This document shows positions 5,374 to 14,121 of a stretch of 21,515 nucleotides of DNA, piece by piece; the stretch's first letter is position 1; the number at the start of each line of letters is the position of its first letter. The notes below the pieces were generated by a model, which was not told the origin of the DNA, did not search any database, and saw nothing but the letters and a program-made list of their open reading frames with translations. This DNA comes from Clostridiales bacterium (GTDB lineage Bacteria; Bacillota; Clostridia; Christensenellales; Borkfalkiaceae): contig DOCD01000125.1 of assembly GCA_003503945.1 (NCBI GenBank), positions 1 to 21,515 of the forward strand. The letters run 5' to 3'. A program made the position numbers and the translations under genes.

Positions 5374-7717
5374 ATGCCGCAGATTTTGCCTGAGCCGCTA
5401 TCCACGCCCACATGGTTACCGCTTCGCCGCCGGAAGTAAGCGAAACCGTTTCCTTACTGTCCGTCTTTAAATCGGTAAGCTTTGTATCCGCCGTGTGCTT
5501 CTGCACGAACTTGCATTCGTCGCGGAAGGTGTATATCCACGACCAGTGCCCGTCGTAAGAGGTCTGCCCCACCGTCACGTTTTCGAACAGCGAGAAATAC
5601 ACGTTCGTCGCGCCTGCCGCAAGCAATTTGAGGTATACCTCGTTAGTATTCTGGTTGAGCAATTCGCCGAAGGTCGCCGGCCAGCCGCCGTTGTTTTTGG
5701 CTATCGGCAGAGTTCCGTCGTTTTTGGAATGCGTAAACCAGATAGGTATATCTTTGAGCTTGTTTATCATATCCGAAGTTAGAAGCTTGCTGTCATAGCA
5801 TGCAGATACGGGATATGCCGCCGCGAAATATTCGCCGTGGTCGGCAAGAAGCTCCAACGTCATCCAGCCGCCGTTTGAACAGCCGCCGACGTAAATACGG
5901 TTAAGGTCGACGTCGGTGTTTACTTCCTCCGCGTATTTTTTAATCAGCTTGAACAGCGACTCTGTGTATACCGAATTTTCGGGCGAAGAAGCCTGCTTTC
6001 CGTCGCCGATATCCATCCACTGCGTGGGCGATTGAGGAGCAAGCACGTAAGCGCCTTTAAGGCTGCCCGACTTGAAATACTTCTGAACGGTGTCGTTCGA
6101 AAGCCCCGTGACCTGATTTCCGAGCACGGCTATCGAGGGGTCGGTGCCGCCCTCGCCGCCGCCGTGAAGCCATACTATGAGCGCGTTCTTTCCGCCGTCG
6201 TTTTTAAGCTCCGCGGGCTCGTAAGCGCCGTATTTAAGGTCGATTTTACGCGCCGCGGCGGGCGTGCCCCACTGAATATTATCGGTAAACGTACCGTTAA
6301 GGTTCCAGTCTTTGAGGCAGGGTACTTCCTTTGTAACGGTTACTTTACCGCCGAATTCGGTGTATGTGGCGTCGCCTATTTTCAGATTGCTAATGCTTAA
6401 ATTTGCCGTCGAAAAATCCTTCCACGTATTTTTCGCCGTAGTCTGGTTGTACGTGAAGGGCGAAAGATTGCCAGCGAAAGACCAGTTGGCGTACGAAACG
6501 GCATATTCGATAGCCACGTATGCCGAAGAAGCCGCCGAATCCGCAAGCTTTACCCCGTCCTTGTCGCAAAGGTATACCTTATCGCCGCTGCCGCCGAGCC
6601 TTGCGCCGAGCGATACGCTGAAAGGATTAGCGTCTTTTACGGCAGAAGCGGGGATATTTTCCGCAAAGTGCAAAATCGCCTTTTCGATTGCGGGGCCGCC
6701 CTCGTAACCGCCTACGACGAGCTTCACGTCTACGTCTTTCTTGTAAGGGTTAGCCGTCGGGTCAGCCACGGCGGTCACCGTGCGCGAGGTAATGATATCC
6801 AGACAGTCCATATTGGGCACGGTCTGCGCAACGACGGTGATTACCACTTCGTTGAGTCCTTTTTTGACGTCGAGTTTGCCGAACGAAACGGGATCCCAGT
6901 ACAGGTTCCACGTCATAGGCTTATCTTTACCCGCGCCGCGAAGCGTGGCTTCCTCGAATTTGACGGGCGCGCCGTTAAACGCAACCGTGAAATCCTTTTC
7001 GGAAACCTTCTGGTCTTCCACCCACATTGCGCATGTTTCCATATCCATCTTGGTGTTATTGCTGGTCGCGCGAAGCACGATTTTCGCAACGCCCGCCGTA
7101 TCCGATTCAAACGAGAATTTCACCGTGTTGCCCGCAGTACCCAGATAACCGATTGACTTGCCGCCGCTTGCGGTTTCAACCGCTTCGACATAGCCCGTGC
7201 CCTGCTGGTTTTCGCTCGAAGGAGTACCCGTTATCGTAGCGTTTTCGGCTTCGAGGCGGTATCCTACCCTTTCGTTTTTGGCATTAATGAGGGTTTTCGT
7301 TTTGAGATTTGCGGTTGTCGGGTCGACGGAGTAACCGGCTAAATCGACCGAATCGGGGTCGAAAGAGTCGTCGGGGCCGACGGGGCCCGTGCTTTTCGGC
7401 GTATAATGCGCAAAAAGAGTTACGTCCTTTTCGACCTTATACGTATCGAGGGCGATTTTGTCGCCGCCGTCCGCAAGCGTGTACCACGCTTCGAAGTCGC
7501 AATTCTCTTTTGCCGCCGTGGGCGCCGCGGTAATCGTTTTGCCGCTCTCCACTTTGATGGTCGCGTTGCCCGTCAGCGTTCCGCCGTTGGCGTCAAACGT
7601 AACCGTGTACTCGGTCGTTTGGGGCTTAGGGTCAGTGTTGTTATCGCACGCGGCAAGTCCGAAACATAACAAAAGCACAAGCAGCGCGCAAACAACGGTT
7701 TGCAGTTTTTTAAACAT
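5372..7717 (-). CDS. Lipoprotein carbohydrate esterase with InlB-type and CBM-like domains
   Basis: 781-residue exported alpha/beta-hydrolase, probably removing acyl groups (acetyl, feruloyl or similar) from a glycan at the cell surface. Order: signal peptide with lipobox LAAC (Cys24); a Listeria-Bacteroides/InlB B-type repeat at 36-106 (YTVTFDANGG to LFAHY); a beta-sandwich resembling CBM6/35 at about 152-313 (YRLEAENATI to LDIITS); a linker domain to about 500; then the hydrolase at about 505-745. Catalytic residues are visible: oxyanion motif HGGG (518-521), nucleophile Ser614 in GGCSNGG, Asp667 in KNDGT and His724 in GHWSW. The hydrolase resembles COG4099/CE1-type esterases. A GGAGG site (7724-7728) precedes the ATG. 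It is last in the leftward cluster, 67 bases after the MBOAT gene. The exact substrate is unknown. Confidence 0.85.
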   Translation of the reverse strand: MFKKLQTVVCALLVLLLCFGLAACDNNTDPKPQTTEYTVTFDANGGTLTGNATIKVESGKTITAAPTAAKENCDFEAWYTLADGGDKIALDTYKVEKDVTLFAHYTPKSTGPVGPDDSFDPDSVDLAGYSVDPTTANLKTKTLINAKNERVGYRLEAENATITGTPSSENQQGTGYVEAVETASGGKSIGYLGTAGNTVKFSFESDTAGVAKIVLRATSNNTKMDMETCAMWVEDQKVSEKDFTVAFNGAPVKFEEATLRGAGKDKPMTWNLYWDPVSFGKLDVKKGLNEVVITVVAQTVPNMDCLDIITSRTVTAVADPTANPYKKDVDVKLVVGGYEGGPAIEKAILHFAENIPASAVKDANPFSVSLGARLGGSGDKVYLCDKDGVKLADSAASSAYVAIEYAVSYANWSFAGNLSPFTYNQTTAKNTWKDFSTANLSISNLKIGDATYTEFGGKVTVTKEVPCLKDWNLNGTFTDNIQWGTPAAARKIDLKYGAYEPAELKNDGGKNALIVWLHGGGEGGTDPSIAVLGNQVTGLSNDTVQKYFKSGSLKGAYVLAPQSPTQWMDIGDGKQASSPENSVYTESLFKLIKKYAEEVNTDVDLNRIYVGGCSNGGWMTLELLADHGEYFAAAYPVSACYDSKLLTSDMINKLKDIPIWFTHSKNDGTLPIAKNNGGWPATFGELLNQNTNEVYLKLLAAGATNVYFSLFENVTVGQTSYDGHWSWIYTFRDECKFVQKHTADTKLTDLKTDSKETVSLTSGGEAVTMWAWIAAQAKSAA

Positions 7718-7784
7718 TTTTTACCTCCATATTTTTAAGCGTTTAACGCTTTTTTTATTTTTTTATCGATATTTGAAAGTCGTG

Positions 7785-9290
7785 CTAAAATTGAAAATAC
7801 GTAAACTCCGACACGCCTCCGAGCGACAAAAGGTACAGCCAGCACGCGCCTATCGCGAGCACGATATACACGTAAACCGAATACCTCTGCGCAAAAATTC
7901 CGCGGGAGTAAGCCGTCTGCTCGGAAAGCGGGAAAAGCTCCTCCCGCCCGTCTTTGCCGAACTCGCCGAAGTTATACACCATAGCCATACATACGAGCGC
8001 GCAGAGCAACTCCGCCGCGCCGACAGGGCTCATGTCCAGCGCCGAGAACGCGGCAGTAAAATAGTCCGCGCCGAAGCCGAAGTCGGAAAACAGCTTTATA
8101 AACAGCCTGCCGTACTCCGCAAGCGACGCCGAACGGAACAACAGCGCCGTAGGCACCAGCGCAACAAACAAAAGCATCTGCCGCGCAAGCCTTATCGGCG
8201 GGCTTTCGATATCCGCGCCGCGCCTTTTTAAAAATTCTTTGAGCGGCTTACCGAAAAGGTTTTCCGCGCTTATAAACACAGCCATAGCTATGCCCCAGAA
8301 AAAGTACGTCCAGTTAGCGCCGTGCCAGAGCCCGCACAGCCCGAACACGATAAAGTTGTTGAGTATCTTCCTTGCCTTGCCTTTGCGGCTGCCGCCGAGA
8401 GGTATGTAAAGATAATCCGCGAACCATTTGCTTAGGGTTATGTGCCAGCGACGGAAAAATTCGGTGACGCTGACGGAAAGGAAAGGTCTGTCGAAGTTTG
8501 TGGTAAGCCTTACGCCCATCATTCTCGCGGCTCCGGTCGCGATTTCGGAGTAACCCGCAAAATCGCAATAAATCTGCACGAGGAAAAGCGCGCCCGCGAT
8601 TGCGACGGCAAGCGAGTTAGCCGCGCCTATATCCGCAAAAACAGAATTCACGTATAATCCGCACACGTCCGCCACCACGCATTTTCTGAAAAAGCCCGTA
8701 AGCAAAATGCGCAGCCCCGCGGCAAAATCGTCCGAGGATATAAACTGCTCTTTTCTCAGCTGCGGCAAAAGTTTGTCGGGCCTTTCTATTGGCCCCGCGA
8801 CTAGCTGCGGAAAATAAGATACGAACAGCGCATAATAACCGAAATGATATTCGGGCGCGAACTTACCGCGATAGACGTCTATTACGTATGAAAGCGTCTG
8901 AAAAGTGTAAAACGAAATGCCTACGGGCAGGATTATGTCAAGCGACACGCTCTGAATATTCATAGAGAATAAATTCAGAAAATCAATCGCGCTTTTCAAA
9001 AGAAAATTGAAGTACTTGAAAAATACCAGCGTGCCGAGGCAAACGATAATCGTAAGCGCAAGCAAAAGCTTTTTAATTTTTACGTTCTTCGTCCTGTCTA
9101 TTGCGATTGCCGCGCCGTAAGAGCAGAGCGTCGTCCCGAGGATTAGGAAAATAAGCCAGGCGTTCCAGCTCATATAGAAATAATAGCTTGCCGCAAGCAG
9201 CCACGCCCAGCGGAATTTGTGCGGAAGCAGCCAGAAAACCGCCAGCACTACGGGGAGGAAAATAAGAAATTCAAGCGAGTTGAAGTTCAT
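7785..9290 (-). CDS. MBOAT family O-acyltransferase (AlgI/DltB-like)
   Basis: 501-residue polytopic membrane enzyme that takes an acyl group on the inside and passes it to a polymer or an acceptor outside. Family marks: LPVGISFYTFQTLSYVIDVYRG (118-142 region), FVSYFPQLVAGPIER (156-170), YCDFAGYSEIATG (241-253), and the two histidines, His283 in RRWHITLSKW and the invariant His323 in GLWHGANW. Length is normal for AlgI/PatA/DltB-type proteins (about 400-520). Its ATG overlaps the TGA of the 82-residue gene as ATGA, and GGAGG (9297-9301) lies inside the end of that gene, so the two are translationally coupled. With the upstream acyl-adenylate ligase it forms a likely acyl activation and export pair. 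Donor and acceptor are unknown. Confidence 0.93.
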   Translation of the reverse strand: MNFNSLEFLIFLPVVLAVFWLLPHKFRWAWLLAASYYFYMSWNAWLIFLILGTTLCSYGAAIAIDRTKNVKIKKLLLALTIIVCLGTLVFFKYFNFLLKSAIDFLNLFSMNIQSVSLDIILPVGISFYTFQTLSYVIDVYRGKFAPEYHFGYYALFVSYFPQLVAGPIERPDKLLPQLRKEQFISSDDFAAGLRILLTGFFRKCVVADVCGLYVNSVFADIGAANSLAVAIAGALFLVQIYCDFAGYSEIATGAARMMGVRLTTNFDRPFLSVSVTEFFRRWHITLSKWFADYLYIPLGGSRKGKARKILNNFIVFGLCGLWHGANWTYFFWGIAMAVFISAENLFGKPLKEFLKRRGADIESPPIRLARQMLLFVALVPTALLFRSASLAEYGRLFIKLFSDFGFGADYFTAAFSALDMSPVGAAELLCALVCMAMVYNFGEFGKDGREELFPLSEQTAYSRGIFAQRYSVYVYIVLAIGACWLYLLSLGGVSEFTYFQF

Positions 9291-9535
9291 TTTTTACCTC
9301 CTTTACCTCTGAACGAAACAAGGTTTAAGGCGAGAAAGACCAAAACGACAAGGCTGACCTCCAAAAGGTCCGCCTTTAACAGCAGAGCCGCAACCGTAGT
9401 AGCCGCGACGAGAATCGCGGATATCGCTGGGATTATGTAGCCCGACGGTTTAATCAGCGAAAACACGCACAAAAACGCCGCCGCGCCGTAGCCTGCAAGA
9501 AGCAGGTACGAGTTGAATATTACGCTTTCTGTCAT
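9287..9535 (-). CDS. Small three-helix membrane protein between ligase and MBOAT
   Basis: 82 residues, nearly all hydrophobic, with about three membrane segments (about 7-27, 32-50, 54-74) and a basic end (FRGKGGKK). I recognise no family. Both ends are fused to neighbours by ATGA overlaps (start 9535 with the ligase stop, stop 9287 with the MBOAT start), so it is made with them and probably works with them. It has no phosphopantetheine Asp-Ser motif and is not an acyl carrier protein. By position it recalls the small membrane protein DltX of dlt operons, but DltX is shorter (about 50 aa) and there is no clear sequence likeness. Its own ribosome site is weak (GAAAG), consistent with coupling. 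Confidence 0.75.
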   Translation of the reverse strand: MTESVIFNSYLLLAGYGAAAFLCVFSLIKPSGYIIPAISAILVAATTVAALLLKADLLEVSLVVLVFLALNLVSFRGKGGKK

Positions 9536-10986
9536 CTTTCAAAAAATTTTTTCACGGTCTGTTTGTCGGGCTTGCCCGACGGAAGCAACGGAAGCTTTTT
9601 TACCGTCAGTATTTTTTCGGGTATCTCGTTTTTCAAAAGCACGTCGCGGAGCGCGTCCTTTATGTCGCTTTCCTTCACCCCGTCCGCCACAGCTACCATC
9701 GCGCAGGGGATTTCGCCGTATTTTTCGTCCTTTACGCCTACTACCGCCGCCATATGCACCCCGCCGAGATTGCACAGCGCGCGCTCTATCTTTCCGCAGG
9801 AAAGGTTCTCGCCGCCGCGAATGATAATATCCTTTATCCTGCCCGAAATAGATAAGCTGCCGTTTTCGTCGAAGTAACCCAAATCACCCGTTTTAAACCA
9901 GCCGTCCTTATCGAAGGCCGCCGCCGTCGCCACGGGGTCGTTGTAGTACCCGAGCATAACGGTAGGGCTTTTGACGCATATTTCGCCGACATCGCCGACG
10001 GGAAGCGGCTCGCCGTTTTCGTTTGCGATTTTAACTTGCATCGAAGCGAACGGTCTGCCCGTACCCGACGCCCTGAAATCAAACCCGTCGTATCTCGACA
10101 TAGTCGTAATCCCGCCCGTTTCGCTCATGCCGTACGCATGAATTATCGTCATGTTAAGCGCGGTTTCAAGCCGCTTGAATTGCTCCGGGGGGCATGCTCC
10201 GCCTGACATAAGTCCGCACTTCAAAGAAGATACGTCGTAGTTTTTTCTACCCGCAAATTCTGCCGCGGTAACGTAAGTCGTCGGCACGCCGTGTATGAAC
10301 GTTATCGAATATTTTTCTATACTCGACATCAGATATTCGGGATTTGTATGCGCGGGGAAAAACAGCGGATAGCCCGCCACGGTGCAGCAGAACGTCATTA
10401 AAAGCCCCAGAAGATGGTTTATCGGGGTGATAATCATTCCCCTTTCGGGTTGAAGGTACCAATCCGCAAGCACGGTGTTTTCCGCGTTGACAATCATGTT
10501 TTTCTGAGAAAGCGTAACCGCCTTGCTCACCCCCGTAGAGCCCGATGTAAAAATAATCATAGCGGGGCGTTCGCCGTCGGAAGAAAGCGGGAATACGCCG
10601 TCCGAAAAATCGGGGACGAAAGCATTTGCGCAGTCGCCGCGCAACAAACACGGTTTTTCGTCGGCGTATTCTATATTCGCCGCGACTTGCATTTCCACGC
10701 CCGTGTTTACAATAAATTTATTCACCGCGCCGTGAGGGTCGCAAAGCACCGCTACCCCGCCGACGGACATAATCGCATACATCAAAAGCACCGTTTCGGG
10801 CTTTCTTTTGCATTGCAGCGCCACCAAATCGCCCTCTCTTATCCCCGCGCCGTAAAGGGCGCGCGCATACGCTTCGACGGTTTTAAGCGCCGTTGCGGCG
10901 GTATAGCTTTTATGCTCGTCGAAAAGCAACGGCGCTTCGCCGTCTTTTTGCGCGAGCGCATAAAGATAGTCTGTTATGGTGCTCAT
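9532..10986 (-). CDS. Acyl-adenylate-forming ligase (acyl-CoA synthetase/DltA-like superfamily)
   Basis: 484-residue class I adenylate-forming enzyme: it activates a carboxylic acid with ATP and passes it to CoA or another thiol. The core motifs are all present: TSGSTGVSKA (147-156), HAYGMSETGG (283-292), TGDLGYFD (366-373), GRIKDIIIRGGENL (382-395) and the catalytic lysine at 472 in LPSGKPDK. The frame is open to 11193, inside the previous gene, but the ATG at 10986 is chosen because AAAGGCGG lies just before it and MSTITDYLYAL is a normal start for the family. No condensation, carrier or membrane domain. Its stop overlaps the start of the 82-residue gene, which leads into the MBOAT gene. 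No carrier protein is nearby, so CoA or a carrier coded elsewhere is needed. The acid used is unknown. Confidence 0.9.
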   Translation of the reverse strand: MSTITDYLYALAQKDGEAPLLFDEHKSYTAATALKTVEAYARALYGAGIREGDLVALQCKRKPETVLLMYAIMSVGGVAVLCDPHGAVNKFIVNTGVEMQVAANIEYADEKPCLLRGDCANAFVPDFSDGVFPLSSDGERPAMIIFTSGSTGVSKAVTLSQKNMIVNAENTVLADWYLQPERGMIITPINHLLGLLMTFCCTVAGYPLFFPAHTNPEYLMSSIEKYSITFIHGVPTTYVTAAEFAGRKNYDVSSLKCGLMSGGACPPEQFKRLETALNMTIIHAYGMSETGGITTMSRYDGFDFRASGTGRPFASMQVKIANENGEPLPVGDVGEICVKSPTVMLGYYNDPVATAAAFDKDGWFKTGDLGYFDENGSLSISGRIKDIIIRGGENLSCGKIERALCNLGGVHMAAVVGVKDEKYGEIPCAMVAVADGVKESDIKDALRDVLLKNEIPEKILTVKKLPLLPSGKPDKQTVKKFFER

Positions 10987-11006
10987 AATATAACCGCCTT
11001 TGTAAT

Positions 11007-11033
11007 AAAGGGGCGCAATATACGCGCCCCTTT
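11007..11033 (-). terminator. GC-rich hairpin between GH3 gene and ligase gene
   Basis: AAAGGGGCGC (11007-11016) and GCGCCCCTTT (11024-11033) form a perfect 10-bp stem with a 7-base loop. On the minus strand it is followed by ATTA after three T, so it is a weak terminator at best. It may lower the level of the ligase-MBOAT part compared with the GH3 part, or stabilise the GH3 mRNA. Confidence 0.55.
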
Positions 11034-11048
11034 CTCGTTCAAATAAAA

Positions 11049-14000
11049 TTATTCGGGTGAACTTTCTTCCGACGCGCCTTCGGCAGCCTGTTCGGCTTCC
11101 TGTTTTTTGAGCGCTTTGCGTATCGCGAAGAAGCCCCAGACGCCGAACGCCGCAACCGCCGCGCAGTCGACCACGATAAGGATAACCACCCACATCGGGA
11201 TTGCGTAAGCCCAGACGTTACCCTCGCCCATGCCGTTCATTGCGTTGGACTGCGCCACCGTATAGAGTATATTCTTAGTTGCCCGTCTTAAAAGATTTAC
11301 GTCGGTCGCGCTTGCATTGCTTGCCTTGAAGCTGTTGGGGAAGCCGCCCTGAACAAGGTTCAAGTCGCCGCCCGCGCGCAGGAACTGGTCGGGGGACATA
11401 TAACCGCTAGATTGCAGATTATAGTCGGTGATAACCGTGCCTTTAAAGCCCCATTCTTCGCGCAGAACGCCCGTAAGCAGCTCGTAATTACCGCCTGCCC
11501 AAACTCTGCCGATACGGTTAAACGACGACATAATCGCGCGGGAGCCGCCCTCTTTTACGATAATTTCGAAGGGTTTGAGATATATTTCCCTGAGAGACTG
11601 TTCGTTGAGCCATACCACGAGCCCGTTGGAGTCGCGGTTGGTTTCCTGGTCGTTGACCGCAAAGTGCTTGACGTAGGTATACACGCCCTTCTTGTTTGCG
11701 CCGATAACCACGTTTGCGCCCATTTTACCGCTCAGAAGAGGATCCTCGGAATAATACTCCCAGTTTCTTCCGGCAAACTGATTTCTGTGAATGTTTACCG
11801 CGGGCGCGTACCAGCCCGAATAGGGGCGACCGTCGCCTTTGACGTTGCCGAAAAGCCCTTCGATACCGACCATTATGCCCATATCGTGCGCAATATCAAC
11901 ATTATAGGTTGCCGCGATAACGCATTCGGAGGCATAGAAGCAGGTGCCGTAAACTGTCGGGTCGCCCATGAAGTTGGTGAAGCCTGCGGGCCCGTCGGGG
12001 TCGGTGGTTTTGGGTTTGTCGATTTTGTTTATGTACGCCGTATTGAAGTTGCCCGTACAGATAAGGTTGAGCATATCCTCGACGGAAAGCATATCGAGAA
12101 GCTTTTCGAATGCGGGGTCGTTATAGTCGACCGACAGCGATTTGCTGCTTTCGTCGAACTTGATAACGTCGTAAAGGTGTCCGTCCGAACCCGTTTTCGT
12201 CTTGGGCATTTCGGTCACAACGTAATCGCTTCCGTAAGTTTTATCGTACTCTTCCTGATTGTATTCGAGGGATTTGATAAACGCGCTGTCCACCGTCTTG
12301 TCCTCGGCGACGGGCATCGTGGGCATAGAAGACTCGAAGTTGTTTCTGTTGAGATACTGCTTAATGCGCGAGCCTGCGTCCTCGAAGCGGTTTTTGACGT
12401 TGCCGTCGTTATATAAAATCGTTTCGTCGACCTTGTACCTTACTTCGATACTGTCGTCGTCCTTCCAGCTTGCGTGCGCGTTTTTGCCTACGAATATCTT
12501 GTAATTGCCTCTTTCGAGCTCGTAACCGCTGTTGCCGTTACGGTTTACGTCGTTGTAGTCGTAAGACGCCATATCTTCGACTTTAAGCTTAATCGTGACA
12601 TCCTTGCTTTCGTTCGGCTCGATAAGCTCGGTTTTCGCGTATCCGCCGAGTACTACGTGGGGTTTTTCAATCTGGTTTTCGGTACCTATACGGAAATAGG
12701 GGCTGTAATACAGCTGAACCACGTCTTTACCCGCGTAATTACCCGTGTTGGTAACGGTGACCGTAACGCTTATTTCGCCGTTCTTTTCAAGCGAGGAGCC
12801 CGCTTCGGGAGAACAGCTTTTCAGCTCCCAATCGAATGTGGTGTACGACATACCGTAGCCGAAGGGGAACACGACGTTCTTGCCGTACCACTCCTCGTCC
12901 GCCTCGTCGTATTCGCGTACGTAAGCCATCGTTTCCCAATAACGGTAACCGACGTAAATCCCCTCTTCGTATTCCGCGAAATAGTAGTCCTGCGGGGTGG
13001 TGCCTATGCTGTACCTGTTGCCGTCGGCGACGTTGTTGTTGCCTATGTTGTTCCATGTAGGGTCTGTTTTGAAATCCCTGACGTAGGTGTCGACCGTGCG
13101 CCCCGAGGGGTTTACGTTGCCGTTTAAAATCCTGCCGAGCGCGTTTATGCCCGCGCCGCCGGGGCTCGCAATCCAGACTGCCGCGTTAATGTCGTACGTG
13201 CCGTCGTCGAGGAAGCCGAGCTCCATAGACGTCGCGCAGTTGATTATGAGCACGACTTTATCGAAATCCTTGCAAACCTGAGTTAAAAGTTCTTTTTCGT
13301 TGACGTCGAGTTCGAGATAATGGTCGCCCTCGCCCCAGCCCGAAAGCGTTTTGCCCTTATTGTCGGTAGCCGTTCTGGGAAGGTCGAAGCCCTCGCCGCC
13401 GATACGCGAAATTACCACGAACGCCGCGTCCTTATACTGCGAATAGGATTCCTTTACCTTCGGGGTATAATCTTTAAGCGGCGTTTCGCCCGTGCTCAGC
13501 CCGAAAGTAACCGTACCCATATCGGGGTTTTTCGATCTGCCGCTGCCGGCAGCCTTGCTCGAATAAAAATCTTTGAGCGCGGGGTTGCAGTCGTAACCCG
13601 CCGCATCGAGCGCGTCGAAAAGGTCGACGTTGCTTGACGTGTCGCCGCCCGCCGAACCGCTGCCGCCGTAAACGAGGCTTACCGAGTTCTTGCCGAACAC
13701 GCTTACCTTGGGCCTTGCGGAAGCTTTTTCGAGCTTGGATTCGGGCGTCCTCAAAGGCAGCGCGCCGTCGTTCTTCATGAGTATGAAGCCCTCTTCGGCA
13801 ATCAGCTCGTTAAGCTTGTTCGCCTGAGCCAGCGCTTGCTTTTTGCTGTCGATTTGTTCGGTAGGCTCGAACTGTCTGAACCCGTAATCTCCGTCGTTTT
13901 CGACCGTATAATACTGATACTTGCTTGCGTCGCCCTCTCTGAGCACGCGGCGTTCGCCGCCCATTACGGTTTTGATGGTGCCGTAAAGGAAGGTGTTCTG

Positions 14001-14111
14001 CGTGATTACGAGCGATATTACGAGCAGAAGCGCAAGCACGACGCACGTGGTTATGTACCACGCCTTACAGCGTTTGAAAATAAGTTTGAAAACATTTTTG
14101 ACTTTACTCAT
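11049..14111 (-). CDS. Membrane-anchored glycoside hydrolase family 3 enzyme, permuted domains
   Basis: 1020-residue GH3 enzyme, likely a beta-glucosidase or related exo-glycosidase, held at the outer face of the membrane. It has an N-terminal helix (about 19-38) without a clear cleavage site and a second helix near the C-terminus (about 968-996) followed by a charged tail. Domain order is reversed compared with standard GH3: the alpha/beta sandwich comes first (about 100-350, with SRIGGEGFD, Glu240 a candidate acid/base), then a fibronectin-III-like domain (about 440-555), then the TIM-barrel-type domain (about 660-950) with YVKHFAVNDQETNR, SSFNRIG and the nucleophile Asp896 in TVITDY. It starts 10 bases after the Ig-repeat lipoprotein, with GGGGG before ATG, so the two are co-transcribed. 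Sugar specificity is not readable. Confidence 0.92.
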   Translation of the reverse strand: MSKVKNVFKLIFKRCKAWYITTCVVLALLLVISLVITQNTFLYGTIKTVMGGERRVLREGDASKYQYYTVENDGDYGFRQFEPTEQIDSKKQALAQANKLNELIAEEGFILMKNDGALPLRTPESKLEKASARPKVSVFGKNSVSLVYGGSGSAGGDTSSNVDLFDALDAAGYDCNPALKDFYSSKAAGSGRSKNPDMGTVTFGLSTGETPLKDYTPKVKESYSQYKDAAFVVISRIGGEGFDLPRTATDNKGKTLSGWGEGDHYLELDVNEKELLTQVCKDFDKVVLIINCATSMELGFLDDGTYDINAAVWIASPGGAGINALGRILNGNVNPSGRTVDTYVRDFKTDPTWNNIGNNNVADGNRYSIGTTPQDYYFAEYEEGIYVGYRYWETMAYVREYDEADEEWYGKNVVFPFGYGMSYTTFDWELKSCSPEAGSSLEKNGEISVTVTVTNTGNYAGKDVVQLYYSPYFRIGTENQIEKPHVVLGGYAKTELIEPNESKDVTIKLKVEDMASYDYNDVNRNGNSGYELERGNYKIFVGKNAHASWKDDDSIEVRYKVDETILYNDGNVKNRFEDAGSRIKQYLNRNNFESSMPTMPVAEDKTVDSAFIKSLEYNQEEYDKTYGSDYVVTEMPKTKTGSDGHLYDVIKFDESSKSLSVDYNDPAFEKLLDMLSVEDMLNLICTGNFNTAYINKIDKPKTTDPDGPAGFTNFMGDPTVYGTCFYASECVIAATYNVDIAHDMGIMVGIEGLFGNVKGDGRPYSGWYAPAVNIHRNQFAGRNWEYYSEDPLLSGKMGANVVIGANKKGVYTYVKHFAVNDQETNRDSNGLVVWLNEQSLREIYLKPFEIIVKEGGSRAIMSSFNRIGRVWAGGNYELLTGVLREEWGFKGTVITDYNLQSSGYMSPDQFLRAGGDLNLVQGGFPNSFKASNASATDVNLLRRATKNILYTVAQSNAMNGMGEGNVWAYAIPMWVVILIVVDCAAVAAFGVWGFFAIRKALKKQEAEQAAEGASEESSPE

Positions 14112-14121
14112 AATTCCCCCA

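Noticed and set aside
9287..9535. 82-residue gene as an acyl or D-alanyl carrier protein (DltC-like)
   Set aside because: It is almost wholly hydrophobic and lacks the Asp-Ser phosphopantetheine attachment site and the acidic helices of carriers.
10987..11193. N-terminal extension of the acyl ligase frame
   Set aside because: It runs through an intergenic hairpin and into the end of the GH3 gene; the ATG at 10986 has a ribosome site and a normal N-terminus.
11412..12416. Plus-strand open frame of 334 codons opposite the second GH3 gene
   Set aside because: Shadow of a well-supported GH3 coding sequence.
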